Positions 1 to 7,852 of a stretch of 64,000 bases of DNA are shown one piece after another. The translations under genes were made by a program, and so were the position numbers. The stretch is from Aeromonas encheleia (GTDB lineage: Bacteria; Pseudomonadota; Gammaproteobacteria; Enterobacterales; Aeromonadaceae). The notes under the pieces are model-generated. The model was not told the origin of the DNA, searched no databases, and worked only from the letters and a program-made list of their open reading frames with translations. How positions within the stretch are numbered: the first letter of the stretch is position 1; each line of letters begins with the position of its first letter. The stretch is taken from assembly GCF_900637545.1 (NCBI RefSeq), contig NZ_LR134376.1, forward strand, positions 2,499,001 to 2,563,000. The letters run 5' to 3'.

Positions 1-1
1 C

Positions 2-1690
2 ATGCTGTTCTTCGTGTTTGCGCTGGCGCTCTGGGGCGCCCTGGTGGCGCTCTGCTCGATGCGGGTTGATCCGCTGATCAGCGTGCGGGTGCTGGCCATC
101 ATGGGGCTGATCGTCGGGCTGTTCGGCCTCTACACCCTCGCCTTCTCCAGCCCGTTCGACCGGCAGTTCCCGGGGCCGCTGGAGGGCCGCGATCTCAATC
201 CCATGCTGCAGGACATCGGCCTCATCATCCATCCGCCCCTGCTCTACCTCGGGTACGTGGGTTTCGCGGTCAACTTCGCCTTCGCCATGGCGGCGCTGCA
301 CTCGGGCCGGCTGGATGGCGCCGTCGCCCACTGGAGCCGCCCCTGGGCACTCGGCTCCTGGGTGTTTCTCACCGCCGGCATAGTGCTTGGCTCCTGGTGG
401 GCCTATTACGAGCTCGGCTGGGGCGGCTGGTGGTTCTGGGATCCGGTGGAGAATGCCTCCCTGCTGCCCTGGCTGCTGGGCACCGCCCTGCTGCACGCCC
501 TCGTCGTCTGCGAGAAGCGCGGCGCCTACGGCCACGGCGTGCTGCTGCTCTCCATCTTCACCTTCTCCCTGAGCCTGCTCGGCACCTTCGTGGTGCGCTC
601 CGGGGTGCTCACCTCGGTGCATGCCTTCGCGGTGGATCCCAACCGCGGCCTGACCCTGCTGTTGCTGCTCGGCCTGCTGCTCACCACGGCGCTCACCCTG
701 TTTGCGCTGCGGGCCGATACCCGCTCCCCCTACGCCCGCTTCGGTTTCTGGTCAAAGGAGGGGCTGCTCGGCGCCGCCGTCCTGCTGCTCTGCGTGGCCT
801 GTGCCAGCGTGCTGCTCGGCACCTTCTACCCCATGGTGTTCAAGTCGCTGCACCTAGGCTCGCTCTCGGTGGGCGCCCCCTATTTCAATGCCATCTTCGT
901 GCCGCTGGCGCTGGTGCTGATGGCGCTGATGACCCAGATCCCGCGTCTGCGCTGGCAGGGACTGAAGGCCAGCTCCCCCATCAAGACCTTGCTGCCACTG
1001 CTGCTGGGCATGCTGGGGGGCGGCCTGCTCAGCCTCTGTTATCGCGAGCAGGGAGCGCTCAGCTGGACTGGTCTTATCGCCAATGTGGTCAGCCTCTGGC
1101 TGCTGGCGAGCCTGCTGCTCAACTTCCCTTTCAAGTCGGGCGGTTTGAGTGCCGCCCGGCTGGGGAGCCTGCTGGCCCACCTCGGGGTGGCGGTGTGCGC
1201 CCTCGGCATCAATCAGGTGAGCCACCACAGCCAGGAGGGGGGCACGGTGCTCAAGGCGGGCAGCCCCTACTCGCTCGGCGCCTATGAGTTTCGTTATGAG
1301 GGGAGTGAGCCGCTGCTCGGCCCCAACTACACCGCCGAGCGCATCACCCTCAGCGTGCACCAGGAGGGCAAGGAGGTGGCCCGGTTGCAGCCGGAGCGGC
1401 GCCACTACAGCGTGCGCACCATGAACATGAACGAACCCGGCATCGCCTGGGGCCTGTTTGGCGATCTCTACGTGGTGCTGGGGGAGAAGATGGGGCCGGA
1501 CGCTTATGCCATGCGCCTGCACCACAAACCGCTGGTGCGCTGGATCTGGCTGGGGGGCCTGCTGATGATGGCGGGCGGTGCCCTGCGTTTGCTGGGTCGC
1601 CGCCCGCTGCTGGTGGCCCAATGTCCCTCCGCCAGTCAGGCATGCAATATCTCGCCGGGCCAAACCCGCCAACCCGAGGAGGCACAATGA
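2..1690 (+). CDS. ccmF: Cytochrome c-type biogenesis protein CcmF (5' end cut by window)
   Basis: Integral membrane heme lyase subunit that, with CcmH, attaches heme to apocytochrome c CXXCH motifs on the periplasmic side. The visible 562 residues contain many hydrophobic segments and the tryptophan-rich heme-handling motif WGGWWFWDPVENAS near residue 140 of the visible part. E. coli CcmF is about 647 residues, so roughly 85-90 N-terminal residues lie upstream; the ATG at position 2 is probably internal. The stop codon overlaps the ccmG start in an ATGA arrangement, which indicates translational coupling in a ccm operon. Identification rests on the WWD motif, length and the ccmG/ccmH neighbours. 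Confidence 0.96.
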   Translation: MLFFVFALALWGALVALCSMRVDPLISVRVLAIMGLIVGLFGLYTLAFSSPFDRQFPGPLEGRDLNPMLQDIGLIIHPPLLYLGYVGFAVNFAFAMAALHSGRLDGAVAHWSRPWALGSWVFLTAGIVLGSWWAYYELGWGGWWFWDPVENASLLPWLLGTALLHALVVCEKRGAYGHGVLLLSIFTFSLSLLGTFVVRSGVLTSVHAFAVDPNRGLTLLLLLGLLLTTALTLFALRADTRSPYARFGFWSKEGLLGAAVLLLCVACASVLLGTFYPMVFKSLHLGSLSVGAPYFNAIFVPLALVLMALMTQIPRLRWQGLKASSPIKTLLPLLLGMLGGGLLSLCYREQGALSWTGLIANVVSLWLLASLLLNFPFKSGGLSAARLGSLLAHLGVAVCALGINQVSHHSQEGGTVLKAGSPYSLGAYEFRYEGSEPLLGPNYTAERITLSVHQEGKEVARLQPERRHYSVRTMNMNEPGIAWGLFGDLYVVLGEKMGPDAYAMRLHHKPLVRWIWLGGLLMMAGGALRLLGRRPLLVAQCPSASQACNISPGQTRQPEEAQ

Positions 1691-2253
1691 GCCGGCTACG
1701 CCTCTTTATCCCTCTGCTGCTGACCCTGGGCCTCGGCACCCTGCTCTGGCTCGGGCTGGGCAACGATCCCTACGGCCAGGACGAGGCGACCCTGGGCCGC
1801 GGCCTGCCCGACTGGCAGAGCGCGGATCTGTTTGGCGGTGATCCCATCCACACCCGGGCTATCAAGGGGAAGCCCTTCGTGCTCAACGTCTGGGCCAGCT
1901 GGTGCCCCAACTGCCGCGCCGAACATCCGCTGCTGGCCGAGCTGGCGGGCACAGTGCCGCTCTATGGCCTCAACTACAGAGACAAGGGGGACGCGGCCCG
2001 TGCCTGGCTGAAGGCGGCAGGCAACCCCTATAACGCCGTGCTGGCGGATCCGGACGGCAAGTTGGCGCTGGAGCTCGGCGTCTACGGCACGCCAGAGACC
2101 TATCTCTTTGCCGCCGACGGCACCCTGCTCTCGCGCCACACCGGCGAGCTGACTCGCGAGGTGTGGCAGCGCCAGTTTGTGCCAAAACTCAACGAAGCTC
2201 GCGCCGCACCCCTGGCATCCCCCGCGCCCGCGCGACAAGAGAGCAAACCATGA
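1687..2253 (+). CDS. ccmG: Thiol:disulfide interchange protein CcmG/DsbE
   Basis: Membrane-anchored periplasmic thioredoxin-like protein that keeps apocytochrome c cysteines reduced for heme attachment. It has 188 residues, with an N-terminal membrane anchor (about residues 6-25) followed by a thioredoxin fold carrying the redox motif WCPNC (Cys73 and Cys76). I chose the ATG at 1687, not an in-frame start 66 bases upstream, because it overlaps the ccmF stop (ATGA) and has a GAGGAGG ribosome site just before it. The stop in turn overlaps the ccmH start. Order and overlaps match known ccm operons. Confidence 0.95.
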   Translation: MSRLRLFIPLLLTLGLGTLLWLGLGNDPYGQDEATLGRGLPDWQSADLFGGDPIHTRAIKGKPFVLNVWASWCPNCRAEHPLLAELAGTVPLYGLNYRDKGDAARAWLKAAGNPYNAVLADPDGKLALELGVYGTPETYLFAADGTLLSRHTGELTREVWQRQFVPKLNEARAAPLASPAPARQESKP

Positions 2254-3434
2254 AAGCCCCCATCATCCTCTGCGCCCTGCTGCTTGTCGTCGACGTGACC
2301 CTGAGCCCGGGCGCCCTGGCCAGCGGGGTCGATACCTATCAATTCCGCCACCCTGAATTGCAGAGCCGCGCCCAGGAGCTGGCCCGCGCCCTGCGCTGCC
2401 CCCAGTGCCAGAACCAGAACCTGGTGGAGTCCAACTCCCCCATCGCCCGGGATCTGCGGCTCGAGGTCTACCGCTGGGTGGACGAGGGGCAGAGCGACGA
2501 GCAGGTGATCGCCCGCATGACGGCCCGCTTCGGCGACTTCGTGCGCTACGATCCCCCCCTCAAGGCCGGCACGGCGCTGCTCTGGGCCGGCCCGCTGCTG
2601 CTGTTGCTGCTGGCGCTGCTGCTCCTGCGCCGTAGCCTGCGGCGCAGGCACCAGGCGCGGGCACCCTTGCTCGGCTATCAGCCGCAGGGGGCTCCCGCCC
2701 AGGATCCCAGGGCCGAGCTCAATCGGCTGATCATGGTGGAGCAGCAGGCCGGACTGGCCCCGCACTCGCGCCTCCATCGGGAGCTGGAGCAGGCGCGGCT
2801 CGCCAATGCCACCCCAGTTGCCGAGCAAGCCTTGCGGGCCAGACTCGCAGACTCGGGCCCCCTCAGGCCCCTGCCCTGGCTGCTGCTGGGCATGGTGCTG
2901 CTGGCGCTGGTCAGCGGTTTCTATGCCAGCACAGGCCGCTATCAGGCCTGGCAGGCCTATCAGTCGCGCCCCGACCCCCTGGCGGGGCTGAGCCCCCGCG
3001 ACTTGCAGGACAAGGAGCTCGGCGCTCTGCACCGGCGGCTGCAAGACAACCCCCGGGATCTCGATGGCTGGGCCGAGCTAGGTCAGCTTTACCTCTATCG
3101 GGACGAATACGAGGACGCCTGGCTCGCCTATCAGCGCCTGGCCCTGCTGGAAGGGGGCGCCAGCGCCGCCACCCTGGCCGCCCAGGCCACGGTGCGCTAC
3201 TACCAGGCGGGCCAGCAACTCACCCCGGAGGCGCACCGCCTGCTCGACGCAGCCCTAGCACTAGACAAGGGGGAAGTGAGCGCCCTGATGCTGCTCGCCG
3301 CCGATCACTTCCTGCACGGCCGCTACGGCGACGCCATCGCCCTGTGGCAGCGGCTGCTCGATGGCGAGCGCCCCCGTATCAACCGCGCCGCCCTTATTCA
3401 GGCCATCCAGACCGCCCGCATCATGGGGGGATAA
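2250..3434 (+). CDS. ccmH: Cytochrome c biogenesis protein CcmH, fused CcmH-CcmI type
   Basis: 394 residues. Residues 1-25 form a signal peptide. The CcmH thioredoxin-like domain carries LRCPQCQNQNLVESN with Cys50 and Cys53, which reduces apocytochrome c and partners CcmF. A membrane helix follows (about 105-125), then a linker, a second membrane helix (about 205-225) and a C-terminal TPR-like region corresponding to CcmI, the apocytochrome chaperone. Other bacteria encode CcmH and CcmI separately; the fusion is the E. coli arrangement. The start at 2250 overlaps the ccmG stop (ATGA). It is the last gene of the ccm unit here. Confidence 0.95.
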   Translation: MKAPIILCALLLVVDVTLSPGALASGVDTYQFRHPELQSRAQELARALRCPQCQNQNLVESNSPIARDLRLEVYRWVDEGQSDEQVIARMTARFGDFVRYDPPLKAGTALLWAGPLLLLLLALLLLRRSLRRRHQARAPLLGYQPQGAPAQDPRAELNRLIMVEQQAGLAPHSRLHRELEQARLANATPVAEQALRARLADSGPLRPLPWLLLGMVLLALVSGFYASTGRYQAWQAYQSRPDPLAGLSPRDLQDKELGALHRRLQDNPRDLDGWAELGQLYLYRDEYEDAWLAYQRLALLEGGASAATLAAQATVRYYQAGQQLTPEAHRLLDAALALDKGEVSALMLLAADHFLHGRYGDAIALWQRLLDGERPRINRAALIQAIQTARIMGG

Positions 3435-3526
3435 TCGAATTGGGAGATGCGGATGCAGAAGATGGCGCAAGCACATCGATCAAATCCATAATGCACACCC
3501 TGATTGAGCAACCCCAAGGTGCCCAC

Positions 3527-3982
3527 ATGATCCCCATTCGCTGTCACGCCGTTGCCGGTGTGGCGCTATCTGAAATCGATGGCCAGACCAAGATGCTGCT
3601 GATGAACAGGGTCAAGGGCGGCTTCTGGTGCCATGTGGCAGGTACGGTCGAGGCGGGGGAAACCGGCTGGCAGACCATAGTGCGCGAATTTGGCGAGGAG
3701 ACCGGCATCGCGGTCTCCGAGCTGTATAACGGCCAATATCTGGAGCAGTTTTACGAGGCGGCCTCGAATACTGTGATGGTGGTGCCGGTCTTCGTGGCCT
3801 ATTGCCCACCCGACCAGCAGGTGCGGCTCAACGACGAGCACACCGAGTATCGCTGGTGCAGCCTGGCCGAGGCCAAGACGCTGGTGAGCTTTCCCGGCCA
3901 GAAGGCGCTCTATGACCACGTCTGGCACTGCTTCGTGGCCAGCCGCCCCTCGGCGCTGATGAAGGTCAACATAGACCCATAA
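3527..3982 (+). CDS. Nudix hydrolase
   Basis: 151-residue protein of the Nudix superfamily, which hydrolyses nucleoside diphosphates linked to another moiety. The complete Nudix box (G-x5-E-x7-REUxEExGU) lies at residues 39-61, including REFGEETGI, so the enzyme should be catalytically competent; the substrate cannot be inferred. I prefer the ATG at 3527, which has AAGGTG seven bases upstream; an in-frame ATG at 3491 has no clear ribosome site. The gene follows ccmH by 92 bases but shows no functional link to cytochrome maturation. Confidence 0.85.
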   Translation: MIPIRCHAVAGVALSEIDGQTKMLLMNRVKGGFWCHVAGTVEAGETGWQTIVREFGEETGIAVSELYNGQYLEQFYEAASNTVMVVPVFVAYCPPDQQVRLNDEHTEYRWCSLAEAKTLVSFPGQKALYDHVWHCFVASRPSALMKVNIDP

Positions 3983-4397
3983 CCCCGAGTGCCGGCGGTC
4001 ATGTCTGCCCTGTGCGGCATCTCTAGCCCCATATCATAGAAGCAAGGAGATGCCTCCATCCTAGGACAGTTGGCATGTCCTCTGGTCATGGTTTTTCAAT
4101 CCCGGATGACATTCAGGGACCTGGCTGGGGATAAGGCGACAAGGGGCGTAAAAAGAGTGGTAACGGATGGCCATAACAGGCATATAGTGCACCGCCATGG
4201 CGGTGAAAACCCGGGGTCATCAGACCCATCCATGGCCCTGTATTGCCGAATGGGATGGCGCCGTAGTCGCCAGGCGGCTTATTTCAAGACGCGCCACCCC
4301 ATAAAAATGAAAAAAGGGAACTTTTGGCATTGTGAAGCGTCAGTTCCCGTCATATAACTTAGCCAAATATCCCTGTGAGTCGTAGTAGAGCCCAATC
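3983..4397 (+). other. Intergenic region with a 16-bp perfect palindrome
   Basis: About 415 bases between the Nudix gene and pbpG. One open frame (4070-4357) has no ribosome site or recognisable family and I do not call it. The clearest structure is the palindrome CACCGCCATGGCGGTG at 4190-4205. No convincing terminator for the Nudix gene is visible. The last 60 bases are more AT-rich and probably hold the pbpG promoter. Confidence 0.5.
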
Positions 4398-5318
4398 ATG
4401 AACCTTCGCCCTTTTCTTCCTGTGCTGCTCGGTGCCTTCCTGCTTCCCGTCAGCATGGAAAGCGCCCATGCCAATCCATTTTCTGCGACCTCCTCCTCCA
4501 CCAACAGCCTGATCCAGACACGCAACAACCTCTCATTGAGTTCGGATGCGTTCGTGGTTGCCAACTCCCGCACCGGCGAGATCCTGGCCGAGCGCAACGC
4601 CGACCGGGTAATGCCAATCGCCTCCATCACCAAGCTGATGACGGCGCTGGTGGTGCTGGATGGCAATCAACGCCTCGCCGACCCCATCACCGTCACCATG
4701 GACGATGTGGACAGGATCAAGGGCACCGGCTCGCGCCTGGCCATCGGTTCGCGCCTGAGCCGTGCCGACATGCTGCACATCGCCCTGATGTCGTCGGAGA
4801 ACCGCGCCGCCTCGGCCCTGGCGAGGCACTACCCGGGGGGCCGCCGCGCCTTTGTCGAGGCGATGAACGCCAAGGCTCGCATGCTCGGCATGTGGGACAC
4901 CCACTTCGCCGACAGCACGGGGCTCAATCCGCGCAACGTCTCCAGCGCCCACGACCTCGCCAAGCTAGCGGCCACCGCCTCCAGCTACCCGCTGATCCGC
5001 CAGTACACCTCCACCGAACACAGGCTGGTGCGCAACGGCAAACGCCAGATGCAATACCACAACTCCAACCGGCTGGTGCGGGAGGGCAACTGGCCCATTC
5101 TGGTCTCCAAGACCGGCTATATCCGCGAGGCGGGCCGTTGCCTGGTGATGGGCACCACCGTCAGCAACGAACCCGTGATCATGGTGCTGCTGCACGCTGA
5201 TACCACAGCCGAGCGGGTCGCCGATGCCAAGCGGATCAAGACCTGGCTGGAGACTTCTGGCCGCATGACCCTGACCGCCCAATCCACGCCGCAGACCAAG
5301 CTCTTCTCGGCACCCTAA
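4398..5318 (+). CDS. pbpG: D-alanyl-D-alanine endopeptidase (penicillin-binding protein 7 family)
   Basis: Periplasmic low-molecular-weight penicillin-binding protein that cleaves D-Ala-meso-DAP cross-links in peptidoglycan. It has 306 residues with a signal peptide ending near the Ala-His-Ala at residues 23-25. All three active-site motifs are intact: SITK (residues 76-79), SEN (133-135) and KTG (238-240). Length matches PbpG (about 310 residues). PBP5/6-type carboxypeptidases are longer and carry a C-terminal amphipathic anchor that is absent here. A strong terminator follows directly, so it is probably monocistronic. Confidence 0.9.
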   Translation: MNLRPFLPVLLGAFLLPVSMESAHANPFSATSSSTNSLIQTRNNLSLSSDAFVVANSRTGEILAERNADRVMPIASITKLMTALVVLDGNQRLADPITVTMDDVDRIKGTGSRLAIGSRLSRADMLHIALMSSENRAASALARHYPGGRRAFVEAMNAKARMLGMWDTHFADSTGLNPRNVSSAHDLAKLAATASSYPLIRQYTSTEHRLVRNGKRQMQYHNSNRLVREGNWPILVSKTGYIREAGRCLVMGTTVSNEPVIMVLLHADTTAERVADAKRIKTWLETSGRMTLTAQSTPQTKLFSAP

Positions 5319-5336
5319 GCCCTCAGACTCCCCGCC

Positions 5337-5368
5337 AACACCGCAGGCCATCCGCCTGCGGTGTTTTG
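5337..5368 (+). terminator. Rho-independent terminator after pbpG
   Basis: A perfect 12-bp stem (5337-5348 with 5354-5365) with a CATCC loop runs into TTTTGTT. It lies 19 bases after the pbpG stop. Confidence 0.9.
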
Positions 5369-5655
5369 TTATCTGTTCGCCAGGCGGTCGCCCTCGGCCG
5401 GCGCCCGGCGGGGTCGCCTGCATTGGCCGATCTCGGCATGCTTCTCCCCCGTTTTTCCTCAGCATCAAACATCAACGAAACATGAACGGCCATGATGAAA
5501 CACTGGCGTTGAATGTTAAGGTGGTGATAAATCACATTTTCAAGCCATCGGATTTGCCGATCCCGCTGCCGATGATAACGTGATGGGCAACCGGCGATCT
5601 CGGCTCGCAGTCGGCGAGGTTGCAGCAGGATTCAACATGCACAAAGGATGATGTG

Positions 5656-6909
5656 ATGAAGATTGTCGTATTGGGTGGCGGGGTGATTGGGGTGACCAGC
5701 GCCTGGTATCTGGCCAGGGCGGGTCATCAGGTGACCCTGCTGGAGCGACAAAGCGGGGTTGCGCTCGAAACCAGCCATGCCAATGCGGGCCAGATCTCCC
5801 CCGGCTACGCCTCCCCCTGGGCGGCGCCCGGCATCCCGCTCAAGGCGGCGAAATGGCTGCTGCAGAAGCATGCCCCCTTCACGGTCAGGCCCACCTCGGA
5901 TCCCTTCCAGCTCAGCTGGATGCTGAAGATGTTCGCCAACTGCACCCCGGCGGCCTATGCCACCAACAAGGGGCGCATGGTGCGCCTCGCCGAGTACAGC
6001 CGTGACTGCATGAAGCAACTGCGCGATGAGCTGGCGCTGGACTATGAGGGGCGCCAACTCGGCACCCTGCAGCTGTTTCGCAGCGCGGCGCAGCTGGAGG
6101 CCAGCAAGCGGGACATCGCCGTGCTGGAAGAGTACGGCGTCCCCTATCAGGCGCTCGATGCCGACGGCTGCGAAGGGGCCGAGCCGGCCCTGGCCCGGGT
6201 GCGCGGCAAGATAGTCGGCGGTCTGCGGCTGCCCGGCGATGAGACCGGCGACTGCTTCCGCTTCACCCAGGCACTGGCGGCCGAGGCGCAACGGTTGGGT
6301 GTGGAGTTTGTCTTCAACTGCGCCATCGACGAGGTCGAGCTGGCGGCGGGTCGGGCCGTGGCGGTGCGGGCCGGTGAGCGACGCTGGCAGGCCGATGCCA
6401 TCGTCTGCGCCCTTGGCAGCTACGGCACCGGCTTGTTGCGCCCGCTCGGGATAGCGCTGCCCGTCTACCCGGTCAAGGGCTACTCCCTCACCCTGCCGAT
6501 GATCGATGCCGAGGCGGCGCCGCGCAGCACAGTGCTGGACGAAACCTACAAGGTCGCCATCACCCGCTTCGATGAGCGGATCCGGGTCGGCGGCATGGCC
6601 GAGCTCAGCGGCTTCAACCTGGCGCTCAATCCCAAGCGCCACGACACCCTGGCCATGGTGGTCAGGGATCTCTTCCCCGACGGTGGCGATCTCGCCCGGG
6701 CCGAATTCTGGACCGGGCTGCGCCCCATGACGCCGGACGGCACCCCGCTGGTGGGCCCCAGCCCCATACCAGGGCTCTGGCTCAACACCGGCCACGGCAC
6801 CCTGGGCTGGACCATGGCGGCGGGCTCGGGTCAGCTGCTGGCGGATCTCATCGGGGGCAAGGTGCCCGCCATCAGTGACGAGGGGCTGACCCTGGCACGC
6901 TATGGCTGA
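5656..6909 (+). CDS. dadA: D-amino acid dehydrogenase small subunit
   Basis: FAD-dependent, membrane-associated dehydrogenase that deaminates D-alanine and other D-amino acids to 2-oxo acids and passes electrons to the respiratory chain. It has 417 residues. The N-terminal dinucleotide-binding motif GGGVIG is at residues 7-12, followed by the [21 protein letters not shown] stretch typical of DadA and a C-terminal [14 protein letters not shown] flavin segment. The ATG at 5656 has an AAGGAT ribosome site; an upstream in-frame ATG would add 12 unrelated residues. No dadX racemase gene follows. The upstream 285 bases are AT-rich near 5510-5550 and contain the short palindrome GTGATAAATCAC (5524-5535). 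Confidence 0.93.
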   Translation: MKIVVLGGGVIGVTSAWYLARAGHQVTLLERQSGVALETSHANAGQISPGYASPWAAPGIPLKAAKWLLQKHAPFTVRPTSDPFQLSWMLKMFANCTPAAYATNKGRMVRLAEYSRDCMKQLRDELALDYEGRQLGTLQLFRSAAQLEASKRDIAVLEEYGVPYQALDADGCEGAEPALARVRGKIVGGLRLPGDETGDCFRFTQALAAEAQRLGVEFVFNCAIDEVELAAGRAVAVRAGERRWQADAIVCALGSYGTGLLRPLGIALPVYPVKGYSLTLPMIDAEAAPRSTVLDETYKVAITRFDERIRVGGMAELSGFNLALNPKRHDTLAMVVRDLFPDGGDLARAEFWTGLRPMTPDGTPLVGPSPIPGLWLNTGHGTLGWTMAAGSGQLLADLIGGKVPAISDEGLTLARYG

Positions 6910-6955
6910 GCCCCAGGGCTGAGTCGTTACCCACGGGGCGCACCAGCGCCTTATG

Positions 6956-6984
6956 CAAGAGGGAGTGCCTGGCACTCCCTCTTG
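6956..6984. terminator. Stem-loop between convergent dadA and tetR-type gene
   Basis: A 13-bp perfect stem (6956-6968 with 6972-6984) with a three-base loop. There is no long T-run on either side. Its position between convergent genes suggests a bidirectional terminator. Confidence 0.65.
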
Positions 6985-7006
6985 TCATCCCGCCCATTCT
7001 GCTCCT

Positions 7007-7684
7007 TCAATCTCCCCTCGCCGTCAGCCCGGGCAGCGACTGCCAGACCCGTTCGGGGTCTGGCTCCTTGATGGCCGCCGCCACCAGCCGTTCGCTCCAG
7101 CCGCGATGCAGCAGCCAAACGCGCTGCCCCAGCGCCCCCTGCTCCTTGGCGTACTGCTTCACCACATCCGCCGTCCGGTAGAAGTAGCGCACCAGCACCT
7201 CCAGCTCGGGATCGGGCCAGCGGCAACCGAAGTGACGCAGCCGCTCGGACCAAAAGGCAATCTGGCCCCGCTCGTGCTCCTGCTCGACCTCGTGCAGGGC
7301 CGGGATCAGATCCATCGCCTGCCAGAGCGCGCCATAGCCGACGAAGCGGCTGTCCAGCGCGTCTAGCGCCTGATCCAGCAGCAGCAGGGTCTGCGGCCAG
7401 CTGTGGGCCTGCTGCCGGATCTCCTCCTGCGCCTGACACACCGCCGCCAGCCAGTCCATGGCGAGCCGGCAGATGATGGCCTCCTTGTTCGGGAACAGGT
7501 GATAGAGCGACTTGATGCCCACCCCGGCGCGAGCGGCGATGGCATTGGTGTTGAGGGCCGCAAACCCCTGCTCATGCAGCAGCGTCAGGGTGGCCTGCTC
7601 GATACGAGCCGCGACCTCCTGGCTACGTTGCTGCCTAGGTTGGCGCCGCATGCACAGCGCGCTCGGCAATGAATGATCCGGCAT
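7007..7684 (-). CDS. TetR/AcrR-family transcriptional regulator
   Basis: 225-residue regulator. The N-terminal TetR helix-turn-helix spans about residues 45-64 (AIAARAGVGIKSLYHLFPNK), with the usual Tyr-x-x-Phe-x-x-Lys signature. The C-terminal ligand domain is not recognisable by eye. I start it at the ATG ending at 7684, which is preceded by AGGGAAG; a start 60 bases further out is possible. It is divergent from a lipoprotein amidohydrolase. The 168-base gap contains two closely related palindromes, so autoregulation and control of the amidohydrolase are likely (inference). Confidence 0.85.
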   Translation of the reverse strand: MPDHSLPSALCMRRQPRQQRSQEVAARIEQATLTLLHEQGFAALNTNAIAARAGVGIKSLYHLFPNKEAIICRLAMDWLAAVCQAQEEIRQQAHSWPQTLLLLDQALDALDSRFVGYGALWQAMDLIPALHEVEQEHERGQIAFWSERLRHFGCRWPDPELEVLVRYFYRTADVVKQYAKEQGALGQRVWLLHRGWSERLVAAAIKEPDPERVWQSLPGLTARGD

Positions 7685-7758
7685 TGGCTTCCCTACTCCA
7701 TGGCGACTGGTTGTCATAACTACATGATGAGACAAGGTAAACACAAGTCAAAAAAAAG

Positions 7759-7774
7759 TGCAGTAATCACTGGC
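7759..7774. promoter_or_regulatory. Candidate TetR operator, copy 1
   Basis: TGCAGT-AATC-ACTGGC, an imperfect dyad in the gap between the tetR-type gene and the amidohydrolase gene. It shares TGCAGTAA-N2-ACTG with copy 2, which lies 56 bases downstream. Confidence 0.5.
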
Positions 7775-7814
7775 ATTTTTCAGAATAGCTGCAATAAACA
7801 TAAGTGCTCATATA

Positions 7815-7830
7815 TGCAGTAAAAACTGCA
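7815..7830. promoter_or_regulatory. Candidate TetR operator, copy 2
   Basis: TGCAGT-AAAA-ACTGCA, a perfect 16-bp dyad 22 bases before the amidohydrolase start codon, overlapping the likely promoter/leader. It is the best match to a TetR dimer site in this gap. Confidence 0.55.
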
Positions 7831-7852
7831 ATTAACTAAAGGAGAGCATGCA

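Noticed and set aside
4070..4357. 95-residue frame between the Nudix gene and pbpG
   Set aside because: No ribosome site and no recognisable family; composition is unlike neighbouring genes.
5524..5535. GTGATAAATCAC as a CRP or FNR site for dadA
   Set aside because: The half-site spacing is two bases, whereas FNR needs four between TTGAT-type halves and CRP six between TGTGA-type halves.
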